This document shows positions 24,006-33,403 of a stretch of 37,560 nt of DNA, piece after piece. The DNA is from Oceanospirillaceae bacterium (GTDB lineage Bacteria; Pseudomonadota; Gammaproteobacteria; Pseudomonadales; Balneatricaceae). Made by a program: the position numbers and the translations under genes. The notes beneath the pieces were generated by a model that was not told the origin of the DNA, did not search any database, and saw nothing but the letters and a program-made list of their open reading frames with translations. Numbering within the stretch: the first letter of the stretch is position 1; every line of letters starts with the position of its first letter. The DNA is taken from positions 79,796 through 117,355 of the forward strand of contig DPHB01000032.1 in assembly GCA_003521845.1 (NCBI GenBank), in the 5' to 3' direction.

Positions 24006-25682
24006 ATGAATAGCCCAATGCAACAAAATCGCTTTCGCGCCGGTACAGTTAAAGCCAAGACCGGCACCGAGCTAGACGCCAAGAGCTGGTTAACCGAAGC
24101 CCCCTTGCGCATGTTGATGAATAATCTAGATCCAGAGGTGGCAGAGAACCCTGAAGAACTAGTGGTATACGGTGGTATTGGTCGTGCAGCGCGCAACTGG
24201 GACGCGTACGACCGTATTGTTGCAGCGCTTAAAGATCTGGAAATTGACGAGACGCTAATGGTGCAGTCGGGTAAGCCTGTGGGCGTTTTTCGTACCCACG
24301 AAAACGCACCGCGAGTATTAATCGCCAACTCCAACCTAGTGCCTCACTGGTCTAGTTGGGAGCACTTTAACGAGCTAGACGCTAAAGGCTTGGCCATGTA
24401 TGGCCAAATGACGGCGGGTTCGTGGATATATATTGGTAGCCAAGGCATTGTGCAAGGGACCTATGAAACCTTTGTAGAAGCTGGCCGCCAACATTACGCT
24501 GGCAGCTGGACAGGACGCTGGATATTAACCGCAGGCCTTGGTGGCATGGGTGGCGCCCAGCCATTGGCCGCGAGCCTTGCTGGTGCGACTTCCCTAAACA
24601 TCGAATGTCAGCAAAGCCGTATTGAGTTCCGCTTGGCCAACCGTTACCTAGACGAGCAAGCAACGGACTTAGACGATGCTCTAGCACGTATTGCCAAATA
24701 CACCGCTAGTGGCGAAGCCAAATCCATTGGCCTGCTAGGTAATGCTGCGGATATCCTGCCAGAACTGGTTAAGCGTGGCGTTAAGCCAGACCTAGTAACG
24801 GACCAAACCTCGGCCCACGATCCGTTAAATGGTTACTTGCCGCAAAACATGAGTTGGGAAGAGTATCGCGCGCAGAGCGTATTACAAGCTGATGCCATTG
24901 TAAAAAAAGCCAAGGCATCGATGGCCGTGCATGTGCAAGCCATGTTAGATTTCCACAATATGGGTATTCCCACCGTGGACTATGGTAACAACATCCGCCA
25001 AATGGCCATGGAAGAAGGTGTGGATAAAGCCTTTGATTTTCCGGGTTTTGTGCCTGCCTATATACGCCCACTATTCTGTCGTGGCGTGGGCCCTTTCCGT
25101 TGGGTAGCCCTGTCCGGTGACCCAGAAGATATTTACAAGACTGATGCCAAGGTAAAGGAGCTGATCGACGACAAGCACCTGCACAACTGGCTGGACATGG
25201 CTCGCGAACGTATTCAGTTTCAAGGCTTGCCAGCGCGTATTTGCTGGGTAGGTTTAGGCCAGCGTGAAAAGCTAGGCTTGGCCTTTAACGAGATGGTACG
25301 TTCTGGTGAGCTGAAGGCACCGGTTGTGATCGGTCGTGATCACTTGGACTCTGGCTCCGTAGCTAGCCCCAACCGTGAAACCGAAGCTATGGCCGATGGT
25401 TCTGATGCCGTATCCGACTGGCCATTGCTAAACGCCCTGCTTAACACCGCGTCAGGTGCCACCTGGGTGTCTTTGCACCACGGCGGTGGCGTAGGCATGG
25501 GTTTCTCCCAGCATTCTGGTATGGTGATCGTGTGTGACGGCAGCGATGAAGCCGCTCAGCGAATAGCCCGTGTACTACACAATGACCCAGCTACTGGCGT
25601 GATGCGCCATGCCGATGCCGGATACCAAGAGGCCATTGATTGCGCCCAAGAACAGGGCTTGAATTTGCCCAGTTTAGGCTAA
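24006..25682 (+). CDS. hutU: urocanate hydratase
   Basis: 558 residues, the normal bacterial length. Highly conserved throughout: LVVYGGIGRAARNW, an NAD+-binding GLGGMGGAQPLA loop near residue 178, DQTSAHDPLNGYLP, and the GRDHLDSGSVASPNRETE active-site region. HutU adds water to urocanate to give imidazolone propionate, with tightly bound NAD+ as cofactor. It lies behind a HutC operator and before hutH, separated by a REP-type element. The start ATG follows GAGGTGGAACT. Confidence 0.97.
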   Translation: MNSPMQQNRFRAGTVKAKTGTELDAKSWLTEAPLRMLMNNLDPEVAENPEELVVYGGIGRAARNWDAYDRIVAALKDLEIDETLMVQSGKPVGVFRTHENAPRVLIANSNLVPHWSSWEHFNELDAKGLAMYGQMTAGSWIYIGSQGIVQGTYETFVEAGRQHYAGSWTGRWILTAGLGGMGGAQPLAASLAGATSLNIECQQSRIEFRLANRYLDEQATDLDDALARIAKYTASGEAKSIGLLGNAADILPELVKRGVKPDLVTDQTSAHDPLNGYLPQNMSWEEYRAQSVLQADAIVKKAKASMAVHVQAMLDFHNMGIPTVDYGNNIRQMAMEEGVDKAFDFPGFVPAYIRPLFCRGVGPFRWVALSGDPEDIYKTDAKVKELIDDKHLHNWLDMARERIQFQGLPARICWVGLGQREKLGLAFNEMVRSGELKAPVVIGRDHLDSGSVASPNRETEAMADGSDAVSDWPLLNALLNTASGATWVSLHHGGGVGMGFSQHSGMVIVCDGSDEAAQRIARVLHNDPATGVMRHADAGYQEAIDCAQEQGLNLPSLG

Positions 25683-25700
25683 CACCGACACTACTAGCAT

Positions 25701-25850
25701 CGTCATTGCGTACCCAAAACACTCGCTCCGCTTTGCATGCCCCGTGAGCCTGTGAACGTTTTGGGTACATTGGGTAGGCCCAGCGAAGTGAAGCAATCTC
25801 TAGCAGACACTGAAAGAGGTTGCCACGTCGCTTCGCTTCTCGCAATGACG
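25701..25850. repeat. REP-type element with a nested second hairpin, hutU-hutH gap
   Basis: The outer left arm begins CGTCATTGCG at 25701 and the outer right arm ends CGCAATGACG at 25850. Inside lies another inverted repeat, GTACCCAAAAC (25710-25720) with GTTTTGGGTAC (25758-25768). The element appears to be an REP copy interrupted by or fused with a second palindrome. Confidence 0.75.
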
Positions 25851-25894
25851 GAGTTCAAAACTATGCTTTGAGCAAGCAAAAGAGAATTAACAAT

Positions 25895-27430
25895 ATGCAT
25901 CATTTAGAAATTAATCCAGGCCAGCTAAACCTAGCCCAGTTACGTCAAGCTAGCCGTGCATCGGTGCAAGTAAGCCTTGCTGCGAATTGCTTGGACGCTA
26001 TCCATGCCAGCACTGCTCTAGTGCAGAAGATGATTGACGAAGACCGTACTGTGTACGGCATTAACACGGGTTTTGGTTTATTGGCCAACACCCGTATTGA
26101 CGTTAAGGATCTAGAAGAGCTACAGCGTTCCATTGTTTTGTCCCATGCCGCAGGCATTGGCGAACTAATGCGGGACGAGACTGTACGCCTAGTGATGATT
26201 CTAAAGGTTAACAGCCTAGCCCGTGGTTATTCGGGTATTCGCTTACAGGTCATCGAAGCTTTGATGACCTTGCTGAACCATGAGATCTATCCGTGTATTC
26301 CTCAAAAAGGTTCTGTCGGCGCATCGGGTGACTTGGCACCACTAGCCCATATGAGTGCGGTATTGCTAGGTGAAGGCCAGGCCCGCTACCAAGGTGAGAT
26401 CATCTCTGGTCAAGCGGCCCTAGCTATTGCTGGTTTGGCGCCTGTGGTGTTGGCACCAAAAGAAGGCTTGGCGTTGTTGAATGGTACGCAAGCATCTACC
26501 GCCTTTGCTTTGGAGGGTTTGTTTGCTGCGGAAGACTTATGGGCCTCGGCTGTTGTATGTGGTTCCTTGTCTGTGGAAGCCGCCCTTGGCAGCCGCCGGC
26601 CGTTTGATGAGCGCATTCACATAGTGCGTGGGCATCCGGGGCAAATTGACGCGGCTGCTGCCTACCGCCATCTATTAGGTGAGCAAAGCGCCGTAGGCGA
26701 CTCCCATGAAAACTGCGAGAAGGTGCAAGATCCTTACTCGTTACGCTGCCAACCACAAGTGATGGGTGCTTGCTTGGATCAAATCTGTCATGCTGCCAAG
26801 GTATTGCAGATAGAGTCCAATGCGGTATCTGATAACCCATTGGTGTTTGCCGAACAGGAAGATATTATTTCTGGTGGTAACTTTCATGCCGAACCCGTTG
26901 CCATTGTAGCCGACGGCTTGGCCATTGCCATTGCTGAAATAGGTAGTTTGTCTGAGCGCCGTATGGCCCTGTTGATTGATTCTGGTTTGAGTAAATTACC
27001 ACCCTTCCTAGTCGACAATGGTGGTGTCAACTCGGGCTTTATGATTGCTCAGGTAACGGCGGCTGCCCTTGCCAGTGAAAACAAAACCTGGGCTCACCCT
27101 GCCAGTGTAGATAGCTTGCCTACCTCGGCTAACCAAGAAGATCACGTATCCATGGCCACCTTTGCTGCCCGCCGTTTGCACGACATGGCGGGTAACACAC
27201 GGGGTATTTTGGCTGTTGAACTCTTGTCTGCCGTACAAGGTTTGGATTTTAGAAAGCCACTGCAAAGCACACCTGCGTTAGAGAAGGCCCGCTCTGGCCT
27301 ACGTGCCAAGGTGCCCTTTTATGACAAGGACCGTTACTTTGCGACAGACATAGAGTCTGCTAATAGCCTATTGGCCATGGCTTGTCACAATAGCTTGATG
27401 CCAAAACAGATATTGCCAAGCTTTGGTTAA
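25895..27430 (+). CDS. hutH: histidine ammonia-lyase
   Basis: 511 residues from ATG 25895; the longer frame upstream translates repeat DNA. The triplet Ala143-Ser144-Gly145 in GSVGASGDLAPL forms the MIO electrophile, and Tyr54 in YGINTGFG is the conserved catalytic Tyr. QDPYSLRCQPQ and SNAVSDNPL are further family segments. HutH removes ammonia from L-histidine to give trans-urocanate, the first step and the source of the HutC inducer. No HutC box is seen in the preceding repeat-filled gap, so it may rely on read-through from hutU. Confidence 0.97.
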   Translation: MHHLEINPGQLNLAQLRQASRASVQVSLAANCLDAIHASTALVQKMIDEDRTVYGINTGFGLLANTRIDVKDLEELQRSIVLSHAAGIGELMRDETVRLVMILKVNSLARGYSGIRLQVIEALMTLLNHEIYPCIPQKGSVGASGDLAPLAHMSAVLLGEGQARYQGEIISGQAALAIAGLAPVVLAPKEGLALLNGTQASTAFALEGLFAAEDLWASAVVCGSLSVEAALGSRRPFDERIHIVRGHPGQIDAAAAYRHLLGEQSAVGDSHENCEKVQDPYSLRCQPQVMGACLDQICHAAKVLQIESNAVSDNPLVFAEQEDIISGGNFHAEPVAIVADGLAIAIAEIGSLSERRMALLIDSGLSKLPPFLVDNGGVNSGFMIAQVTAAALASENKTWAHPASVDSLPTSANQEDHVSMATFAARRLHDMAGNTRGILAVELLSAVQGLDFRKPLQSTPALEKARSGLRAKVPFYDKDRYFATDIESANSLLAMACHNSLMPKQILPSFG

Positions 27431-27464
27431 TAAATACGCTCATTGCGAATTCATTCTCGTTATC

Positions 27465-27572
27465 GAGCGTTACCTAAACATAGAGCGTTACCTAAACATA
27501 GAGCGTTACCTAGACATAGAACGTTACCTCGTCATGGAGCGTTACCTCGTCATGGAGCGTTACCTCGTCTTT
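27465..27572. repeat. six tandem 18-bp repeats
   Basis: Units start at 27465, 27483, 27501, 27519, 27537 and 27555, each based on GAGCGTTACC plus an 8-base tail. The tail shifts from TAAACATA in the first two to TCGTCATG in the fourth and fifth, so the array grades into the adjacent REP arm. It is not a CRISPR array because there are no spacers. Confidence 0.85.
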
Positions 27573-27647
27573 GCGAGCGCAGCGAAGCAATCTCTTTAAC
27601 CCGGCACTTCGTCTGCTAGAGATGGCTTCACTTCGCTCGCAATGACG
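27566..27647. repeat. REP-type inverted repeat, hutH-hutI gap
   Basis: A left arm from about 27566 (GCGAGCGCAGCGAAGCAATCTC) and a right arm ending AATGACG at 27647 pair imperfectly. It is another member of the family at 2792-2873 and follows directly on the 18-bp tandem array. Confidence 0.85.
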
Positions 27648-27689
27648 GGAATGGTAAATTCGCAATGACAGAAAACAAGGACCATTATA

Positions 27690-28883
27690 ATGACAACTCT
27701 TTGGCACGGCTTTGATATGGCGACCATGGTTGGTGGCCAATACAACCTAGTGGCAGATGCCGCCATGGTTACCGAAGCAGGTAAAATCACCTGGCTTGGT
27801 AAAGTGGCCGATGCACCGGCGACCGATATCAAACAAGACATGGGTGGTGGCTTAGTAACGCCGGGTCTGATTGACTGCCATAGTCATATCGTGTTTGCTG
27901 GCAACCGTAGCGGCGAATTTGAAATGCGCATGCAAGGTGCCGACTATGCTGCTATTGCCAAGGCCGGTGGTGGCATTGTCGCTACCGTAATCGCCACTCG
28001 CGAAGCTAGCGAAGATGCGTTGTTTGAACAAGCTAGCCGACGCTTAAAGAGCCTGATGGCTGATGGCGTTACTAGCATTGAAATCAAATCCGGTTATGGG
28101 CTGGATGAAGCTAACGAATTAAAAATGCTGCGAGTAGCGCGCCGTTTGGGCCAAGAATTCCCAGTAAATGTGCGTACCAGCTGCCTTGCTGCCCATGCCC
28201 TGCCAAAAGAATACGCGGGGCGCGATGATGACTACATAGACCTAGTATGTAAGCACATACTATCTGCTGCAGCCAAGGAAAACCTAGCTGATGCCGTAGA
28301 CGGTTTTTGCGAAGGCATTGCTTTTTCTCCGGCACAAATGCAGCGAGTTTTTAACAAGGCGCAAGAACTAGGATTGCCAGTGAAGCTGCATGCCGAGCAA
28401 TTATCCGACCTCGGCGGCGCGGCTATGGCGGCAGGTTTTGGCGCCTTGTCTGTCGATCATTTGGAATACTTAAACGAAAAAGACATTGCCGTTATTAAAC
28501 AAGCAGGCAGCGTGGCAGTTATTTTGCCAGGGGCTTTTTATAGCCTGCGCGAAACCCAGTTGCCACCCATCAAAGCCTTGCGTGAAGCCGGTGTGCCAAT
28601 GGCTATAGCCAGCGATGCCAACCCTGGTTCGGCACCAGTGTTGTCGCTGCGTTTGATGATGAACATGGGCTGTGTGTTGTTTGGCATGACGCCAGAAGAA
28701 ACCTTGGCGGGTGCTACTTGTCACGGCGCGAGAGCCCTGGGCATGCAAGATACTCACGGCCAGCTTGCTGTAGGTATGGCTGCCGATTTTGTGTGCTGGG
28801 ATGTAACCGGCCCTGCGGATCTGAGCTATTGGCAGGGTGGCCAACTGGTTAAGCAACGGGTTGTTGCGGGTAACTTAACATGA
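27690..28883 (+). CDS. hutI: imidazolonepropionase
   Basis: 397 residues. An amidohydrolase with the metal motif DCHSHIVFAGNRSGEFE, a conserved IEIKSGYGLD segment, LHAEQLSD and the late Asp in IASDANPGSAP. HutI opens the ring of 4-imidazolone-5-propionate to give N-formimidoyl-L-glutamate, the third step of the pathway. AAGGACC precedes the ATG. The stop overlaps the hutG start (ATGA), so the two are coupled. Confidence 0.96.
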   Translation: MTTLWHGFDMATMVGGQYNLVADAAMVTEAGKITWLGKVADAPATDIKQDMGGGLVTPGLIDCHSHIVFAGNRSGEFEMRMQGADYAAIAKAGGGIVATVIATREASEDALFEQASRRLKSLMADGVTSIEIKSGYGLDEANELKMLRVARRLGQEFPVNVRTSCLAAHALPKEYAGRDDDYIDLVCKHILSAAAKENLADAVDGFCEGIAFSPAQMQRVFNKAQELGLPVKLHAEQLSDLGGAAMAAGFGALSVDHLEYLNEKDIAVIKQAGSVAVILPGAFYSLRETQLPPIKALREAGVPMAIASDANPGSAPVLSLRLMMNMGCVLFGMTPEETLAGATCHGARALGMQDTHGQLAVGMAADFVCWDVTGPADLSYWQGGQLVKQRVVAGNLT

Positions 28884-29671
28884 GTGACTGGTTAGCTTTT
28901 GATTTATATGAGGGCGATAGCCCATTAGTTATCAGTATGCCCCATAGTGGTCTGCGTCTTACTGCTGAAGTAGAGCAAGGCCTAACTGAGCAGGCTAAGG
29001 TTCTGCCTGATACGGACTGGCATATACCGCAGTTGTATCAAATGGCCCAAGACTTGGGGGCCACTTGTATCAGTGCTAACTACTCACGTTATGTGATTGA
29101 TTTGAACCGACCGTTTAACGATGAGTCTTTGTACAGCAGCAAAACCACAGGCCTGTTTCCTGATATATTGTTTGCCGACCAACCCGTGTTTAAAACGCAT
29201 ATGACACCGAGCGCCGACCATCGAGAAGCTTGTAAAGAGCACATTTGGCAAGCTTATCATGGCGCCATTGCTGAGCAATTAGAGCGTGTTAAGCAGCAAT
29301 ATGGTTATGCGATCTTGTTGGATGCGCACTCCATTGCTAGCCATGTGCCCATGCTCTTTGCTGGCCAGTTGCCAGATTTTAATTGGGGTACCAATGAGGG
29401 CAAGAGCTGCCCTGAAAGTTTGTTGCAGGTTGCTCAAGACAGTGTTGATATGCAGCACTTTACCCAGGTCAGCAATGGCCGCTTTAAGGGCGGCTATATT
29501 ACCCGCCATTATGGCCAACCGGAACAAAACACCTACGCTATTCAGCTAGAACTGAGCCAAGGTGCTTATTTGCAAGCTGGGTCCTACAACCTTTGTGACG
29601 TTAAGCTAGCTACGGTGAGGCCAGTGATACAACGCCTGTTACAAGGCCTTAGTAACTGGCGTCCAGCGTAG
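28880..29671 (+). CDS. hutG: N-formylglutamate deformylase
   Basis: 263 residues. The N-formylglutamate amidohydrolase family is shown by VISMPHSGLRL (metal His), DTDWHIPQLY, RYVIDLNRPFND, LLDAHSIASHVP and GGYITRHYG. It hydrolyses N-formyl-L-glutamate to glutamate and formate, the last step after HutF. Thus the organism uses the five-step route and spares one ammonia per histidine differently from the formiminoglutamase route. The start overlaps the hutI stop by four bases. Confidence 0.95.
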   Translation: MSDWLAFDLYEGDSPLVISMPHSGLRLTAEVEQGLTEQAKVLPDTDWHIPQLYQMAQDLGATCISANYSRYVIDLNRPFNDESLYSSKTTGLFPDILFADQPVFKTHMTPSADHREACKEHIWQAYHGAIAEQLERVKQQYGYAILLDAHSIASHVPMLFAGQLPDFNWGTNEGKSCPESLLQVAQDSVDMQHFTQVSNGRFKGGYITRHYGQPEQNTYAIQLELSQGAYLQAGSYNLCDVKLATVRPVIQRLLQGLSNWRPA

Positions 29672-29689
29672 CGTATGCGTTAGTTTTGC

Positions 29690-30142
29690 TTAACGGTGTA
29701 GCTTCATCTCTAACAGGCAGGGTGCAAAGCCAAGCTTCTCGTAGGCTCTTACTGCCGATGCATTGTCGTGGTATACATCTAAATAGAAAGTGCCAACGCC
29801 TTGGGCTTTGCTCCAGTCCACTAGCTGATCAATGAGCTGGGTAATCAGCCCTTGGCCACGGTGGCTAGGTGCCACATACATACAACCCATGTAACCATGC
29901 CGCTCATGTTGGAGAGCTGACTTGGATTGACGCAGTTGTACATAGCCCGTGCCAATGGCCACGCCTTCGTCTTCAATGATCAAAACACAGGCTTGATCGC
30001 TGGGTATCAAGTCATCAAAATCATAGTAAGTACAATGGTCATCTTTAATATCCCCATCAAAAGGGCGTTCGGCATCCACCAGCGCTTGTTCCATGGCCAG
30101 CAAGGTGGGTTTGTCGCTAAGTTGGGCAGGGCGAAATAACAT
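29690..30142 (-). CDS. GNAT-family N-acetyltransferase
   Basis: 150 residues with one GNAT fold: the acetyl-CoA loop is VAPSHRGQGLITQLI (R/Q-x-x-G-x-G/A form), preceded by strand GYMGCMYV and followed by TFYLDVYHDNASAVRAYEKLGF, the typical C-terminal motif. Substrate unknown. It is convergent with hutG (18 bases) and divergent from paaZ. It could acetylate a small amine or a protein N-terminus; context gives no clear hint. Confidence 0.85.
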   Translation of the reverse strand: MLFRPAQLSDKPTLLAMEQALVDAERPFDGDIKDDHCTYYDFDDLIPSDQACVLIIEDEGVAIGTGYVQLRQSKSALQHERHGYMGCMYVAPSHRGQGLITQLIDQLVDWSKAQGVGTFYLDVYHDNASAVRAYEKLGFAPCLLEMKLHR

Positions 30143-30330
30143 GGGCTTTCCTAAACTAGGTTCTACATGGCTTGATCCTAACAGGGATTATGTTGGCAGG
30201 CCATAATTGTAAACGCGCATATGTTTTTGAATAAACTGCTACAAAATATCTATTTATATTTATATTTTTGTATCATATAATTCTATTTGTTTGACGTTGA
30301 TCAATTTTGGCACAAGCCAAGGAAAGAATT

Positions 30331-32376
30331 ATGAAGGTTTCAAGTTATGTAGCAGGGCGTTGGCACGAAGCTAGTGACGACGGCGTACAGGTATTTAATG
30401 CTGTCAATGGCGACCTAGTCGGTAGCGTCAGCAGTGCTGGCGTGGACTTTGACGAAGTATTGGACTATGGCCGTAAAGTAGGTGGCCCAGCCCTACGTAA
30501 GATGACCTTTCATGAGCGTGGCAACATGCTTAAAGAACTTGCCAAATACTTGCTAGAACGCAAGGCCGAATTCTACACAGTATCGGCCTTTACGGGTGCC
30601 ACCAAGCTAGACAGCTGGGTGGACATCGAAGGTGGTGTGCAAACCCTATTCACCTATTCTGGCCTAGTACGCCGCGAATTTGCCAACGAGACCTTTGCTG
30701 TTGAAGGCAACTCCGAGCCACTGTCCAAAAACGGCACCTTTGTGGGCCGGCATATTCTTACCCCCAAAGAAGGCGTAGCGGTACACATCAATGCCTTTAA
30801 CTTCCCTTGCTGGGGTATGTTAGAAAAAATCGCCCCTAGTTTGGCAGCCGGAATGCCGGTAGTTGTGAAGCCAGCCACCGCCTCTGGCTACCTAACGGAA
30901 GTAATGGTTAAGGCCATGATCGACTCGGGCATCATGCCAGCTGGTGCTATTCAGCTAATCAGCGGTAGCGTGGGCAACCTGCTAGATTTGCTAGACGAAC
31001 AAGATGTTGTGACCTTTACCGGTTCGGCCTCTACCGGCCAAAAGCTACGTTCACACCCCAATATTATTGGTAAGAGCATTCCATTCACCATGGAAGCCGA
31101 CTCCCTAAACTACAGTATACTCGGCGAAACAGCTGTACCTGGCACACCAGAGTTTGACCTGTTCGTTAAAGGTGTGGTGGCAGAAATGACTGTAAAAGCC
31201 GGTCAAAAATGTACTGCTATTCGCCGTTCACTAGTGCCCACTGCCCAAATGGACGCCGTTGGCGAAGCCCTAAGCACACGCCTAGCCAAGACCACCCTAG
31301 GTGACCCGGCCATGGAATGCGTACGCATGGGGCCGCTAGTAGGCCGTGATCAGGTAGCCGACGTATGGCAACAAGTTAACAAACTAAAAACAGCCTCCGA
31401 CGTCGTGTGCGGTGGCACCGAAGACTTTAACGTGGTGGGTGGCAGTAAAGAAAAAGGTGCCTTCTTCCCAGCTACCGTTTTGCGTTGTGACCAGCCGTTT
31501 AACACCGACCTACCGCACAGTGTCGAAGCCTTTGGCCCAGTCACAACCATGATGCCTTATGCAAACTTGGACGAAGCCATTGCCCTAGCCAAGCTAGGCC
31601 GTGGTAGCCTAGTCGGTTCCATAGTCACAGCTGATGCCCAAGAAGCCACCAAGATGGTATTGGGTACAGCATGCTGGCATGGCCGTCTACTTATTCTTAA
31701 TGAAGAATGCGCCAAAGAATCTACTGGCCACGGTTCACCACTACCGACACTGGTACACGGTGGCCCAGGCCGCGCCGGTGGCGGCGAAGAACTAGGTGGT
31801 ATCCGTGCCGTTAAGCACTACATGCAGCGTACCGCCCTGCAGGGCAGTCCAACCATGCTGACCAACATTACCAAGGAATTCCACCCTGGTTCTGAGCAGA
31901 TCAAGACCGACATTCACCCATTTCGCAAATACTTTGAAGACCTGCAAATCGGCGAAACATTAGTGACCCACCGCCGTACCGTAACTGAGGCCGACATCGT
32001 TAACTTCGGTTGCCTATCCGGTGACCACTTCTATGCTCACTTTGACGAACAAGCCGCCAAAGACTCCCTATTTGGCAAGCGCGTAGCCCACGGTTACTTC
32101 GTTATCTCTGCTGCAGCGGGCATGTTCGTAGAGCCTTCACCAGGCCCAGTACTAGCTAACTACGGCCTAGAAAACCTCCGCTTTATCGAGCCAGTAGGCA
32201 TCGGTGACACCATCCAAGTACGCTTGACCTGTAAGCAGAAGATCTACAAGGACAAGCGCCCAGACGACTTCGCCCCAACCGGCGTGGTGGAATGGGACGT
32301 AGAAGTATGGAACCAACACGGCGATTCCGTTGCCTTGTACAGCATCATGACCTTGGTTGAGCGCCGCGAAGACTAA
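30331..32376 (+). CDS. paaZ: bifunctional oxepin-CoA hydrolase / semialdehyde dehydrogenase PaaZ, orphan
   Basis: 681 residues from ATG 30331 (AAGGAAAG upstream), the length of the E. coli protein; the in-frame TTG at 30307 is rejected. Residues about 1-520 are an aldehyde dehydrogenase with catalytic Cys in KAGQKCTAIRR and Glu in FTMEADSLN. Residues about 530-681 are a MaoC-type hydratase with Asp and His in SGDHFYAHFDE. PaaZ opens the oxepin-CoA ring and oxidises the aldehyde in aerobic phenylacetate breakdown. No other paa gene is in the window, so it may serve a distant paa set or another aromatic-CoA or semialdehyde route. Codon use is notably C-rich and CTA-heavy compared with neighbours. 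Confidence 0.93.
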   Translation: MKVSSYVAGRWHEASDDGVQVFNAVNGDLVGSVSSAGVDFDEVLDYGRKVGGPALRKMTFHERGNMLKELAKYLLERKAEFYTVSAFTGATKLDSWVDIEGGVQTLFTYSGLVRREFANETFAVEGNSEPLSKNGTFVGRHILTPKEGVAVHINAFNFPCWGMLEKIAPSLAAGMPVVVKPATASGYLTEVMVKAMIDSGIMPAGAIQLISGSVGNLLDLLDEQDVVTFTGSASTGQKLRSHPNIIGKSIPFTMEADSLNYSILGETAVPGTPEFDLFVKGVVAEMTVKAGQKCTAIRRSLVPTAQMDAVGEALSTRLAKTTLGDPAMECVRMGPLVGRDQVADVWQQVNKLKTASDVVCGGTEDFNVVGGSKEKGAFFPATVLRCDQPFNTDLPHSVEAFGPVTTMMPYANLDEAIALAKLGRGSLVGSIVTADAQEATKMVLGTACWHGRLLILNEECAKESTGHGSPLPTLVHGGPGRAGGGEELGGIRAVKHYMQRTALQGSPTMLTNITKEFHPGSEQIKTDIHPFRKYFEDLQIGETLVTHRRTVTEADIVNFGCLSGDHFYAHFDEQAAKDSLFGKRVAHGYFVISAAAGMFVEPSPGPVLANYGLENLRFIEPVGIGDTIQVRLTCKQKIYKDKRPDDFAPTGVVEWDVEVWNQHGDSVALYSIMTLVERRED

Positions 32377-32396
32377 AAGCCAAGCAGCGCGAATAT

Positions 32397-32432
32397 AAAA
32401 AGCCTAATATTCATCATGCTAGGCTTTTTTTT
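32397..32432 (+). terminator. rho-independent terminator after paaZ
   Basis: AAAAGCCTA and TAGGCTTTT pair around a 13-base loop and run into eight Ts. It closes the paaZ transcript 20 bases after the stop and marks the boundary with the integron. Confidence 0.85.
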
Positions 32433-32458
32433 GTCATAGTTGTTGGCAATAGTTGAAG

Positions 32459-33059
32459 CTACAATCTATCAATAGGGCTGGTAGTGCCAGCGTAGTGCTG
32501 GCCTTTTACATTGTCTTGTTTCTGCAGTTGCAGACTGCGGGCAATAACGCCCTTTAAATCGGGAATAAGCACAGCGCTCATTAATGTTTGACGGTCTTTA
32601 TTGCCCTTGCCATCTTTCACTGTAAATGACAGCCTGCTCAAATCAACATCTTGCACACGCAACCTCAAACACTCAGAGATGCGCATCCCGCTAGCATATA
32701 AGAGCTGTATTATTAGTTTGTTACGGCCTTTAAGTTGGGCAATGATCTGTGAGACCTCCCCCACAGTGAGGACTGCAGGTAACGACCTTTGCTTTGTTGC
32801 CAAGCGAAAACCAAGGTCACCTAACTCCACACCCAAATACTTATGATATAAAAATACCAGCGCGTTTAACGCGACCGTTTGAGTATTAACCGCAACACCT
32901 CTGTCGCAAGCCAAGAAACTCAGAAATTGTTTAACCTCAGCCGCACCCATGATAATTAATAAACCCGCGAATCCAATACAAGTAGGACTTTTCGGTACGA
33001 ATACTATAACCGCGTAAACGAATATCCCGGCGGATAGATTCCAAAAATGGACTGCTCAT
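32459..33059 (-). pseudogene. intI: integron integrase intI, inactivated by two deletions
   Basis: On the minus strand a start at 33059 reads MSSPFLESIRRDIRLRGYSI and continues to FINYHG, the N-terminal part of an integron integrase, then stops. The frame resumes at 32950 as MGAAEVKQFLSFLA: the few residues normally between (K-R-H-P type) are lost with a frameshift, perhaps by recombination between two CATGG copies. The core region with ALNALVFLYHKYLG, SGMRISECLRLRVQDVD and DGKGNKDR is intact, but after about VIARSLQLQKQDN a second deletion removes the H-x-x-R and catalytic Tyr region and joins to TSPIDRL, the natural C-terminus. The integrase is therefore dead and the array can no longer recombine by itself. 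Confidence 0.88.
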
Positions 33060-33371
33060 ATAACACCACCGTGTGCACATAAATATACTGGATATTTATA
33101 CAGTATATTAGCGATTCGCGCAAATGACGACTGTATACTACACTTAACGGTGCGCGTATCTATGACGTAAATTTGTATAACTACTTATAGATCAATAAGT
33201 CAGCCAAGCAGGCTAGAAACTAACGCGCACTCACTGGAAAATTATTGCGCATGCTCGTTTTGTTTTTCCTGCGGTTTTTATTTTCTAATGAAATGGTTTA
33301 TAAATTAAAGGCATGGCAGGGAACATGGGCATATCTAAAATCGCAAAGTGCGCATGCGCAGTATACAAATG
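33060..33371 (+). other. attI side of the integron, ending at the first cassette boundary
   Basis: This 312-base non-coding region lies between the divergent intI pseudogene and cassette 1. Its right end is defined by GTTAGCT at 33371-33377, the G being the attI side: the reverse complement AGCTAAC is exactly the R'' box of cassette 1's own attC at 34609. Apart from the LexA-like box I see no further named element; a cassette promoter cannot be pinpointed by eye. Confidence 0.65.
33088..33103. promoter_or_regulatory. LexA-like box upstream of intI
   Basis: CTGGATATTTATACAG matches the LexA consensus CTG-N10-CAG with an AT-rich core, 29 bases before the intI start at 33059. SOS control of integrase genes by LexA at this position is established for many integrons. 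The site survives although the gene is broken. Confidence 0.65.
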
Positions 33372-33403
33372 TTAGCTACAAACATCACAACACAGAGATT
33401 GAT

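Noticed and set aside
24382..25071. Minus-strand frames within hutU
   Set aside because: Shadows of a highly conserved gene in the other strand.
27465..27572. CRISPR-like array
   Set aside because: Units are directly adjacent at 18 bp with no unique spacers, and no cas genes are present.
33245..33403. 53-residue N-terminal extension of the DUF5343 frame
   Set aside because: It crosses the cassette boundary at 33371, and family similarity starts at ATG 33404; the extension is attI-side DNA.
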